From an uncultured Ruminococcus sp. (GTDB lineage Bacteria > Bacillota > Clostridia > Oscillospirales > Ruminococcaceae), in assembly GCA_937894495.1 (NCBI GenBank), contig CALCRR010000148.1, positions 1 to 9,388 on the forward strand: a stretch of 9,388 nucleotides of DNA, written 5' to 3'. How positions within the stretch are numbered: the first letter of the stretch is position 1; each line of letters starts with the position of its first letter. The position numbers and the translations under genes were made by a program. Shown piece after piece: positions 1 to 5,236 of this stretch. A model generated the notes under the pieces. The model saw only the letters and a program-made list of their open reading frames with translations. It was not told where the DNA came from and ran no database searches.

Positions 1-80
1 TGATAATAGTGCTTATGATGATAGTTGACCGCATAGGTCAGCTTTTTGAGAACATAAAAAACACCTTCGGGCTTTACTGA
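1..80 (+). CDS. spoIIIAC: Stage III sporulation protein AC, 3' end only
   Basis: Only the last 25 codons and the TGA stop (78-80) are in the window; the 5' part is cut off. The visible tail reads as a hydrophobic stretch (IIVLMMIVD) followed by a short amphipathic end (RIGQLFENIKNTFGLY). This resembles the end of SpoIIIAC, a small (about 65-70 residues) two-helix membrane protein of the SpoIIIA complex. The identification rests mainly on position: it lies 11 nt upstream of spoIIIAD, and the complete AD-AE-AF-AG-AH order follows. SpoIIIAC is a mother-cell inner component of the channel linking mother cell and forespore. SpoIIIAC and SpoIIIAD are similar small proteins, but a clear SpoIIIAD follows, so AC is the natural call. 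Confidence 0.85.
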   Translation, partial: IIVLMMIVDRIGQLFENIKNTFGLY

Positions 81-91
81 CAGGACAGGTT

Positions 92-478
92 ATGGATATT
101 ATAGTTATATCAGGCTTTTGCGTAACGGCGGCGGTGCTTTGCAGGCTGCTTGAAGCAGACGCAGCTCCGCTGAGAGCTCTGCTTGCCATAGCTGCGGCGG
201 CGCTGGTGTTTTTAAAGACCGCCGAGCCGCTGGGCACAGTCATCTCGGGCATAAGGAGCATATTCTCGGAAAGCGGCGCAGATGAGGAATATCTCAGGAT
301 ACTTATAAAAGGTCTGGGCATATGCTACATCACCGAGCTGGCTTGCGGTATGTGCCGTGACTGCGGCGAAAACGCCCTGGCCTCACAGCTGCTGCTGGCA
401 GGCAAGATATCGCTGCTGGTGATATCGCTGCCCATGTTCGGCGCTTTGATAGATATAGTAAGATCACTTTTGATATGA
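92..478 (+). CDS. spoIIIAD: Stage III sporulation protein AD
   Basis: This 128-residue integral membrane protein is close to the 133 residues of the Bacillus subtilis protein. Hydrophobic segments lie near residues 3-20, 26-48, 66-84 and 99-127. The family's conserved central and C-terminal part is visible: a GLGICYITELA segment, then a CRDCGE motif, then LAGKISLLVISLPM. SpoIIIAD is a membrane component of the SpoIIIA channel, made in the mother cell during engulfment and needed for sigma-G activity in the forespore. AGGA at 82-85 sits 6 nt before the ATG and acts as the ribosome binding site. The gene starts 11 nt after spoIIIAC, and its stop overlaps an ATG of the spoIIIAE frame (ATGA, 475-478). 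Nothing looks broken. Confidence 0.95.
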   Translation: MDIIVISGFCVTAAVLCRLLEADAAPLRALLAIAAAALVFLKTAEPLGTVISGIRSIFSESGADEEYLRILIKGLGICYITELACGMCRDCGENALASQLLLAGKISLLVISLPMFGALIDIVRSLLI

Positions 479-484
479 GGTGGG
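477..484 (+). promoter_or_regulatory. Ribosome binding site that selects the spoIIIAE start
   Basis: GAGGTGGG lies 2-3 nt before the ATG at 487, with its GAGG core about 6 nt from that ATG. It lies downstream of the alternative ATG at 475, which has no purine-rich site before it. This favours 487 as the true start of spoIIIAE. Confidence 0.7.
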
Positions 485-486
485 AT

Positions 487-1608
487 ATGAAAAGGACCGT
501 AGCGCTGCTTGTGACTGCTTTTGCCCTTATTTTCCTCTGCCCCTCAGCCGCCGCCGATGAGGAGCTTGACAGCATTACCGATGAGATAAACAGCCGCCTT
601 GACAGCATAATGGACGATGATACAAAAGATTTTTTTGACGAGCAGGGCATAAGCGCCGATGATACCGATACTCTAACAGACCTTGACCAGCGCAGCATTT
701 TTAAAAAGCTTTATGATATGTTTATAAACGCACTTAAAACGCCCATAGCGGTGCTTGGCAAAATACTTGCCATATCGGTGATATACGCCGCCTTGAAAAG
801 TATGCGTACAGATGCAGGCTCCCTTGACAGCGTGTTCGGTACGGTGTGCGTGCTAAGCGTTATAACCGTCATAAGCGGCACTGTCTCGGTCTGCTTTGAG
901 CAGCTGAAAAGCTCTATAGAGTCTATCAACAGGTTTATGATATCCTACATACCCATACTGTCATCGGTAACAGCCGCAGGGGGCTATGCCGTCACCGCAG
1001 GGAGCTACAGCGCATCAACGGTGCTTATCTGCGAGACTGCGGCTTTTGTCAGCTCAAAAATACTCATACCCTTTATGTCGGCAGTTACGGCAGTCACGGT
1101 GGTATCAGCCGTTGACCACAACCTTAAATTTGCAGGCGCTGCCGACTCGGTAAAAAGGCTGGTAACATGGCTGCTGGCGACTGTCACCCTTATCTTTGTG
1201 GGACTTATGAGCTTAAAGGGCATAACCGCAGCATCGGCAGACAGCCTTACTGCAAAGACTTTGCGCTTTGCGGCGTCAAGCTTCATACCCGTCATCGGCG
1301 GCTCGGTCTCGGACGCTTTTCTGGCAGTCAAGGGCAGTATGGGAGTCATACGCTCCACCACGGGAGCTATAGGCATAATAGCGGTATGTATCATAGCGGC
1401 AAGACCCTTTATAATGCTGCTTGCCATGAAGCTGGTGCTGTGGGCAGGCAGGATATCTAACGACCTTATGGGGCTGAGGGAGACTGCCGAGCTTTTGAGG
1501 AATATGAATTCCATACTGTCTATAGGTCTCAGCATTCTTATCACCTTTACAGCCGCATTTATAGTTTCAACGGCGTCGGTGCTGAGAATAGCTCTGGGAG
1601 GTGCCTGA
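487..1608 (+). CDS. spoIIIAE: Stage III sporulation protein AE
   Basis: This polytopic membrane protein is the largest integral component of the SpoIIIA channel; the B. subtilis protein is about 399 residues, here 373 from the chosen start. The ATG at 487 is preferred over the in-frame ATG at 475. It has a GAGGTGGG ribosome binding site, and it gives a clean signal peptide: MKR, a hydrophobic core and an A-x-A type end (CPSAAA before DEE). An acidic region follows, with DDDTKDFFDEQGI near the start. The rest is a series of hydrophobic segments. It includes the family-typical block SSFIPVIGGSVSDAF followed by a long hydrophobic stretch, and a final membrane helix ending in RIALGGA. The protein probably acts in the mother-cell membrane facing the forespore. 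The stop TGA directly abuts the ATG of spoIIIAF, and the end of this gene carries the spoIIIAF ribosome binding site. Confidence 0.95.
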   Translation: MKRTVALLVTAFALIFLCPSAAADEELDSITDEINSRLDSIMDDDTKDFFDEQGISADDTDTLTDLDQRSIFKKLYDMFINALKTPIAVLGKILAISVIYAALKSMRTDAGSLDSVFGTVCVLSVITVISGTVSVCFEQLKSSIESINRFMISYIPILSSVTAAGGYAVTAGSYSASTVLICETAAFVSSKILIPFMSAVTAVTVVSAVDHNLKFAGAADSVKRLVTWLLATVTLIFVGLMSLKGITAASADSLTAKTLRFAASSFIPVIGGSVSDAFLAVKGSMGVIRSTTGAIGIIAVCIIAARPFIMLLAMKLVLWAGRISNDLMGLRETAELLRNMNSILSIGLSILITFTAAFIVSTASVLRIALGGA

Positions 1609-2100
1609 ATGGGGACTGTGAAAACGGTGATACTTATAGCCTGCCTGCTGGGAGTCGTCAGCACCATGCTGGATATATCCGCCCCCGAGGGCAGCATGAA
1701 AAAGCAGCTTTCTGCGGTTGCCGGCATCGTCACGCTGCTGGCAGTGTTCACCCCCTTTACAGCCGAGGGCTTCAAGCTATCCTTCGATGAGCTTGAAACA
1801 GGCAGCGGCACAGCTTATTACAGCGATGATCTTGATGATGATCTTGAGAGCATGATGCTGGGCTCGGCAGAAAAGCAGTATGAGGAATATTTTTATAACA
1901 AGCTTAATAAAAATGGTATTAAGGTCAGCAGGGTCAGTGTCAGGCTCATACTCAACGACAGCGGTGAAGCCGAGATAGCTTCTCTTAAAGTGAGCATTTA
2001 CGACCAAACTCAGACCGACACAGCGCTTGACCTTATCGGCGAGGACCTGCCCGACATAAAAGCAGAGGTCGTATCGGAGGATAATAATGAGGATAGGTGA
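1609..2100 (+). CDS. spoIIIAF: Stage III sporulation protein AF
   Basis: The protein has 163 residues, shorter than the roughly 206 of B. subtilis SpoIIIAF. Two membrane helices sit near residues 4-22 and 34-52 (the second ends in LLAVFTPFTA, as usual in the family). A soluble, acidic domain (about 53-163) follows, with a beta-alpha pattern (KVSRVSVRLILND, then EIASLKVSIYD) compatible with a ring-building-type fold. In B. subtilis the soluble domain of SpoIIIAF has such a fold and contributes to the SpoIIIA channel. The ribosome binding site GGGAGGTG (1596-1603) lies inside spoIIIAE, 7 nt from this ATG, so translation is probably coupled. The 3' end overlaps spoIIIAG by 14 nt. Synteny makes the call firm; the C-terminal domain alone would be hard to assign. 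Confidence 0.92.
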   Translation: MGTVKTVILIACLLGVVSTMLDISAPEGSMKKQLSAVAGIVTLLAVFTPFTAEGFKLSFDELETGSGTAYYSDDLDDDLESMMLGSAEKQYEEYFYNKLNKNGIKVSRVSVRLILNDSGEAEIASLKVSIYDQTQTDTALDLIGEDLPDIKAEVVSEDNNEDR

Positions 2101-2635
2101 GGATATTTTAAAAAAGCTCAGCGAGCCTAAGTATAAGATAAGGCTGGCTGTGGTAATAGGCATAGTCGGGGTGATACTCATAATGCTGTCGGAGCTCATG
2201 CCCGAAAAGAGCGCTGACAGTGTGGCAAGCGAGACAGCAGAGACCTCTTCAGGCGATGAAAGCGAGCTTTATAAGCTGAAGGTTCAAAGAGAGCTTGAAA
2301 AGCTCCTGGAACAGATAGAGGGCGTGGGAGACTGTGAGGTAATGGTGACGGTGGAGGGTACTACCGAATATGTCTATGCCGAAAATGTCAGCCGATCAGC
2401 CGATAACGACAGCGGCAGGCAAAGCAACAAGCTGGATACCGCCATAGCCTACTCTGAACAGAACGGGCAGAAGCAGGCTCTGGTAAAAAAGGTGATAAAG
2501 CCGAAGATAAACGGCGTTGTTATAGTGTGCAGCGGAGGGGGCGATATAAAGGTAAACGAAAGGGTGCTGAAGGCTGTATCCACAGCCCTTGACATATCCT
2601 CAGGCAGGATCTGCGTTGAGGAAAAAAGAAAATAG
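2087..2635 (+). CDS. spoIIIAG: Stage III sporulation protein AG, channel ring protein
   Basis: This 182-residue protein has a short cytoplasmic N-terminus, one membrane helix (about 18-38), a Ser/Glu-rich linker (40-60) and a ring-building-motif domain (about 62-182). The domain shows LEKLLEQIEGVGDCEVMVTV (70-89), an inserted polar segment (about 92-135), then KINGVVIVCSGGGD (140-153) and a final helix-strand ending RICVEEKRK. In B. subtilis SpoIIIAG forms a large oligomeric ring in the intermembrane space. That protein is about 229 residues, so this copy is more compact, mainly in the linker and the insertion. GGAGG (2076-2080) is 6 nt before the ATG, which lies inside the end of spoIIIAF (14-nt overlap). 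The stop TAG is followed by a 17-nt gap to spoIIIAH. Confidence 0.95.
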   Translation: MRIGEDILKKLSEPKYKIRLAVVIGIVGVILIMLSELMPEKSADSVASETAETSSGDESELYKLKVQRELEKLLEQIEGVGDCEVMVTVEGTTEYVYAENVSRSADNDSGRQSNKLDTAIAYSEQNGQKQALVKKVIKPKINGVVIVCSGGGDIKVNERVLKAVSTALDISSGRICVEEKRK

Positions 2636-2652
2636 GAAAGAGGTACTTACTA

Positions 2653-3201
2653 ATGAAAAAACCAAGCTTTATTATCGGGAAAAAACAGATCGTGCTTGCA
2701 GGAATGACCCTTATGCTGGGCATAGCTATCTATGCAAACTACGCTCTGTCATCAACAGGCAATGAGATAAAGCTCACCGACAAGGTGGAGAACCAGAGCA
2801 TAAACTACGGCGAGGCTGAGCTTGTGGACGTAAAGACCGAAGCAAGCGAGGACTATTTCTCACAGGCAAGGATAGACAGAATGAATTCAAGAGACCTTGC
2901 TGCCGAGACCTACAAAAGCATAATCGGCGGTGGAGACGCCACCGAGGAGGAAAAAGCAGTGGCAGCCGAGCAGGCAGCCGCCATGACAGGTCTTATGGAG
3001 TCAGAGACCAAGATAGAGAGCCTTGTTAAAGCAGCAGGCTTTTTAGACTGCGTATGCTATCTTGACGGCGAAAATGCAAATATAGTGGTAAAATCCGATC
3101 ACGACGGACTTATCGCCAGCGAAGCCGCCCAGATAAAGGATATATTGCTCAGCGAGGTGTCGGTGCCTGCTGAAAATATCAGGATATTTGATGTGGCGTG
3201 A
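2653..3201 (+). CDS. spoIIIAH: Stage III sporulation protein AH, SpoIIQ partner
   Basis: This 182-residue protein has a basic N-terminus (MKKPSFIIGKKQ), one membrane helix (about 12-30), an acidic linker, a long helical region starting YFSQARIDRMNSRD, and a C-terminal ring-building/YscJ-like domain (about 115-182, ending ENIRIFDVA). The segment GGGDATEEEKAVAAEQAAAM matches the family's conserved DATxEEK feature. In sporulating Firmicutes the extracellular domain of SpoIIIAH binds forespore SpoIIQ, zipping the two membranes together and forming part of the channel. A GAGG ribosome binding site (about 2640-2643) is 9 nt upstream of the ATG. It is the last gene of the spoIIIA operon here; terminator hairpins begin at its stop codon. 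Confidence 0.95.
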   Translation: MKKPSFIIGKKQIVLAGMTLMLGIAIYANYALSSTGNEIKLTDKVENQSINYGEAELVDVKTEASEDYFSQARIDRMNSRDLAAETYKSIIGGGDATEEEKAVAAEQAAAMTGLMESETKIESLVKAAGFLDCVCYLDGENANIVVKSDHDGLIASEAAQIKDILLSEVSVPAENIRIFDVA

Positions 3202-3234
3202 TGACCCGAGCGCCGTTTTGATCATCATCTTTTT
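3198..3234 (+). terminator. Weak terminator-like hairpin at the spoIIIAH stop
   Basis: GTGATGA (3198-3204) can pair with TCATCAT (3222-3228), with one G-U pair, across a 17-nt loop; a TTTTT tract (3230-3234) follows. The stem includes the spoIIIAH stop codon and is AT-rich, so it is a weak candidate. The stronger terminators just downstream may do most of the work. Confidence 0.35.
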
Positions 3235-3240
3235 GTATCA

Positions 3241-3295
3241 CCCCGTATGCCTTGCCGTCACGCAAAGGCTGCGGGGGCTTTTTTGCCCCTTTTTT
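3241..3295 (+). terminator. Tandem overlapping rho-independent terminators after spoIIIAH
   Basis: Hairpin A pairs CCCCG (3241-3245) with CGGGG (3272-3276) and GCCTT with AAGGC inside it, with a small internal loop and a bulge; a T6 tract (3279-3284) follows. Hairpin B pairs GGGGC (3274-3278) with GCCCC (3285-3289), uses that same T6 as its loop, and is followed by a second T6 (3290-3295). The two hairpins share the G-run, so only one can form at a time, yet each is followed by its own T-tract. This would end the spoIIIA transcript and insulate the housekeeping operon that follows. Confidence 0.85.
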
Positions 3296-3322
3296 CGCAT
3301 ATTTAAAAAAATTATGCAAAAA
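3291..3322. repeat. A/T-rich inverted repeat just upstream of the asp23-like promoter
   Basis: Arms TTTTT-c-GCATA and TATGC-AAAAA flank an A/T-only centre (3302-3312). The 5' arm overlaps the last T-tract of the terminator and the 3' arm ends 3 nt before the -35 box. It may be part of a bidirectional terminator, an A/T-rich UP-type element for the promoter, or an operator; the sequence does not decide between these. Confidence 0.4.
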
Positions 3323-3325
3323 TAC

Positions 3326-3354
3326 TTGTAACTGTAAGAAAAATATGCTATAAT
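3326..3354 (+). promoter_or_regulatory. Sigma-A-type promoter of the asp23-nusB-xseAB-ispA-dxs operon
   Basis: A -35 box TTGTAA (3326-3331) is separated by exactly 17 nt from a perfect -10 box TATAAT (3349-3354). The -10 is preceded by TGC (3346-3348), an extended -10 element. A/T-rich sequence lies just upstream. Transcription should start near 3361, giving a leader of about 55 nt before the ATG at 3417. It is the only strong promoter seen in the window and probably drives the whole downstream gene set. Confidence 0.85.
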
Positions 3355-3371
3355 ATCTATAAGTATATCCA

Positions 3372-3390
3372 ATGCAGACCATAACTGCAT
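3372..3390 (+). other. Small hairpin in the asp23-like leader
   Basis: ATGCAG (3372-3377) and CTGCAT (3385-3390) form a perfect 6-bp stem with a 7-nt loop, about 10 nt after the predicted transcription start. There is no T-tract, so it is not a terminator. It could protect the 5' end of the mRNA or be a protein-binding site. The Shine-Dalgarno sequence GGGAGGT (3404-3410) lies outside it and remains free. Confidence 0.4.
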
Positions 3391-3416
3391 AACATTTTCT
3401 TACGGGAGGTATTGAT

Positions 3417-3773
3417 ATGTCAGAAAATACAAAAAAAATAGAAAAGAGCCTGCACATAAGCCAGGACGTTATCGCCCAGATAGTTACCAACTCTATCGCC
3501 GAGATAGACGGCGTATACGGTGTGGCACCTGTTATGAAAACACCGCGTCAGATCTGGTTCAGGCAGGAGAGCTTTGGCAATATCAGGATAGGACTTGTTG
3601 ACGAGGTGCTTTCTGTTTCCATAGGCATAATAATCAACAGCGGCACCAAGGCGCTGGCAGCCGCCGAGCAGGTACAAGAGCAGGTGAAAAATGCTATCCA
3701 GACCATGCTGGGTCTCACCGTGGCAAAGGTAAATGTAACAGTCTGCGGTGTTCACTTTGAAGAAGATATCTAA
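3417..3773 (+). CDS. Asp23/Gls24 family envelope stress protein
   Basis: This 118-residue soluble protein has no signal peptide or membrane helix. It has the Asp23/Gls24 (DUF322) pattern: an N-terminal ISQDVIAQIV (14-23) followed by AEIDGVYGVA, a central strand region ending in LSVSIGIIINSG, and a C-terminal helix and strand with VQEQVKNAIQTMLGL followed by VAKVNVTVCGVHF. Family members are abundant, envelope-associated proteins linked to alkaline or cell-wall stress in some Firmicutes; the biochemical role is poorly known. The ATG has an excellent GGGAGGT site 6 nt upstream. It is the first gene after the strong promoter. An Asp23-like gene directly before nusB is a common clostridial arrangement. 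No AmaP-like membrane anchor is encoded beside it. Confidence 0.88.
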   Translation: MSENTKKIEKSLHISQDVIAQIVTNSIAEIDGVYGVAPVMKTPRQIWFRQESFGNIRIGLVDEVLSVSIGIIINSGTKALAAAEQVQEQVKNAIQTMLGLTVAKVNVTVCGVHFEEDI

Positions 3774-3782
3774 ATAATAATC

Positions 3783-3853
3783 GGTGAGAGCTCAGGACTG
3801 AGAGAGGCTGAATAAACTAACTTCAAACCTCTTATCTCTGATCTCTTACCTCT
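3783..3853 (+). repeat. Structured repeat element in the nusB leader
   Basis: The 96-nt gap between the asp23-like gene and nusB holds two near-identical 11-mers, CTCTTATCTCT (3829-3839) and CTCTTACCTCT (3843-3853), with a 14-nt period. Purine-rich partners lie upstream: GGTGAGAG (3783-3790) can pair with CTCTTACC (3843-3850; one G-U), CTCA (3791-3794) with TGAG (3799-3802), and AGAGG (3803-3807) with CCTCT (3828-3832). This draws as a three-way junction that ends just before the nusB ribosome binding site AAAAGGA (3854-3860). AGAGG could also pair with the second CCTCT (3849-3853), so alternative folds exist. It could be a cis-regulatory leader, a boxA-like NusB site pair, or a copy of a dispersed intergenic repeat. 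Confidence 0.45.
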
Positions 3854-3869
3854 AAAAGGATGTGTTTGT

Positions 3870-4289
3870 GTGGCAGCAAGACGTGAAGTAAGAAGGGCGG
3901 CTTTTCTGCTTTCTTTTGAAAAGCTGTTTCTTGACGATACGCTGGAAAATATTTTTGAAAATGCAAAGCTGATAGATGAGATACTTGTTGATGACGAGGT
4001 CAAGGCTCTTGTTGAGGGCATATACTCAAAGCAGGAGGAGCTTGACGGGATAATCGGCAGATATTCAAATAAAAGAGCTGTGAGCCGTATACCTAAGATA
4101 AACCTTGCGGTGCTGAGGCTTGCCATCTATGAAGCTCTTTACGATGAAAAGGTGCCTGTCAACGTGGCTATCAGCGAGGCTGTGGCGCTTACCGAGAAGT
4201 ATGCACTTGACCCCGATGTTTCGTTTGTGAACGGCGTTCTGGGCTCATTCTCAAAAAGCATAAAGCAGACGGGAGCCGAGCCGCAATGA
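3870..4289 (+). CDS. nusB: Transcription antitermination factor NusB
   Basis: This 139-residue, all-helical RNA-binding protein is a normal size for the family. The N-terminal helix is basic (ARREVRRAAFLLSFEKLF, 3-20), as expected for the RNA-binding face. The diagnostic C-terminal half is clear: SRIPKINLAVLRLAIYEAL (72-90), VPVNVAISEAVALTEKY (95-111) and FVNGVLG (119-125). NusB binds boxA RNA with NusE/S10 and promotes antitermination and assembly of rRNA transcription complexes. The start is GTG, with AAAAGGA 9 nt upstream; an ATG at 3860 is out of frame and sits on the ribosome binding site. The 3' end overlaps the next gene by 4 nt (ATGA, 4286-4289). Its leader has an unusual repeat structure, annotated separately. 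Confidence 0.95.
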   Translation: MAARREVRRAAFLLSFEKLFLDDTLENIFENAKLIDEILVDDEVKALVEGIYSKQEELDGIIGRYSNKRAVSRIPKINLAVLRLAIYEALYDEKVPVNVAISEAVALTEKYALDPDVSFVNGVLGSFSKSIKQTGAEPQ

Positions 4290-5236
4290 GCCTGTTTTTA
4301 GGGCTTGATACAAGCAATTATACCACCTCCTGCGCACTGATCGATACAGACAGTATGGAGGTGCGCTCTGTGAAAAGGCTGCTGCCTGTTAAAGAGGGTG
4401 AAAAGGGTCTGCGCCAGTCGGACGCGGTCTTTCACCATACCAGACAGCTGCCCGAGCTTATGGAGCAGCTTTTTGAAAATATCAGCCGCCCCGATATCTC
4501 GGCGGTGGGCTATTCATATGCCCCCAGGGAGGTCAGCGGCTCTTATATGCCCTGCTTTCTTGTGGGGGAAAATACCGCCAGGAGCATAAGCGCAGCGCTG
4601 GGCGTGCCTGTCTATAAGACCTCACACCAGAAGGGGCATATACTGGCAGCCTTGTATTCCTGCGGAAAAACGGGGCTTTTAAAGGGCAGTTCTCCTTTTC
4701 TTGCTTTTCATGTGAGCGGCGGCACTACCGACCTGCTTTACTGCGAGCCTGACAGCGAAAGGGTGCTGAAGGTTACCGAGATAGGTCATTCCCTTGACCT
4801 TAAAGCAGGGCAGTGTGTTGACAGGACAGGCGTGAGACTGGGGCTTAAATTCCCCTGCGGAGTTCAGCTTGAAGAGCTTGCCAAAAACAGCAGCAGAGAG
4901 TTTAAAATAAAGCCCTCCCTCAAGGGACTTGACTGCTCTCTTTCGGGAGTTGAGAACAAGTGCGTTAAAATGCTTGACGAGGGGGAGAGCCGTGAGGACA
5001 CCGCCAGGTTCTGCTTTGAATATATTTACGAAACGGTGAGAGCCATGACGAGGGGCGCTTTGGAAAAATACGGCAGTATGCCCGTTGTATTTGCAGGGGG
5101 AGTTATGTCAAACAAGCTCATGCGCCAAAGGCTCGAAAAGGAATTTGACGGCTGCTTTGCCGAGCCCGAGCTGTCATCAGACAACGGGGTGGGCACAGCT
5201 TTTTATGCAGCCCTCATGAAAGGAATGGTCAAATGA
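4286..5236 (+). CDS. Divergent Kae1/TsaD-like ATPase-fold protein (peptidase M22 family)
   Basis: This 316-residue protein of the Kae1/TsaD/YgjD (ASKHA-fold) family is shorter than usual TsaD (about 335-340). Family landmarks are present in order: N-terminal nucleotide motif GLDTSN (6-11); metal-ligand pair HQKGH (H114, H118); phosphate loop SGGTTDLL (144-151); DLKAGQCVDRTGVRLGL (171-187), equivalent to the DxxGEafDK region; SLSGVENK (218-225), in place of FSGLKT; AGGVMSNKLMR (270-280); and SSDNGVGTAFYA (297-308), with the third metal ligand D299. Canonical signatures are changed: the GIETSCDET start is GLDTSNYTT, and the GPGLxGSL region is APREVSGSYMP. These changes point to a clostridial paralogue rather than the t6A enzyme TsaD. 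Such proteins are often labelled O-sialoglycoprotein endopeptidase, a name not supported by function. It overlaps nusB and xseA by 4 nt each, so it is co-transcribed and probably translationally coupled. Its role is unknown. Confidence 0.85.
   Translation: MSLFLGLDTSNYTTSCALIDTDSMEVRSVKRLLPVKEGEKGLRQSDAVFHHTRQLPELMEQLFENISRPDISAVGYSYAPREVSGSYMPCFLVGENTARSISAALGVPVYKTSHQKGHILAALYSCGKTGLLKGSSPFLAFHVSGGTTDLLYCEPDSERVLKVTEIGHSLDLKAGQCVDRTGVRLGLKFPCGVQLEELAKNSSREFKIKPSLKGLDCSLSGVENKCVKMLDEGESREDTARFCFEYIYETVRAMTRGALEKYGSMPVVFAGGVMSNKLMRQRLEKEFDGCFAEPELSSDNGVGTAFYAALMKGMVK

Noticed and set aside
475..489. ATG at 475 as the spoIIIAE start
   Set aside because: It is in frame and makes an ATGA overlap with spoIIIAD, but has no ribosome binding site. 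The ATG at 487 has GAGGTGGG in front and gives a standard signal peptide.
1005..1811. Long minus-strand open frame opposite spoIIIAE and spoIIIAF
   Set aside because: It is Ser/Thr/Ala-rich low-complexity translation with no family pattern, and it lies across the boundary of two clear plus-strand genes. It is a shadow frame.
3361..3416. Riboswitch or T-box in the asp23-like leader
   Set aside because: The leader is only about 55 nt with a single 6-bp hairpin; there is no T-box sequence, no aptamer-like complexity and no terminator after the predicted start site.
3829..3853. CRISPR array from the repeated CTCTTA units
   Set aside because: There are only two 11-nt copies separated by 3 nt. 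No spacer-sized intervals and no cas genes are present.
3860..3886. Tiny 8-codon reading frame starting with ATG at 3860 just before nusB, a possible leader peptide
   Set aside because: Its ATG overlaps the ribosome binding site itself, leaving no spacing, and the peptide has no attenuator-like residue run. It is more likely chance.
4286..5236. Calling this gene tsaD or an O-sialoglycoprotein endopeptidase
   Set aside because: The TsaD signatures around CDET and GPGLxGSL are absent, and peptidase activity is a historical label for the family. A neutral Kae1-like name is safer.
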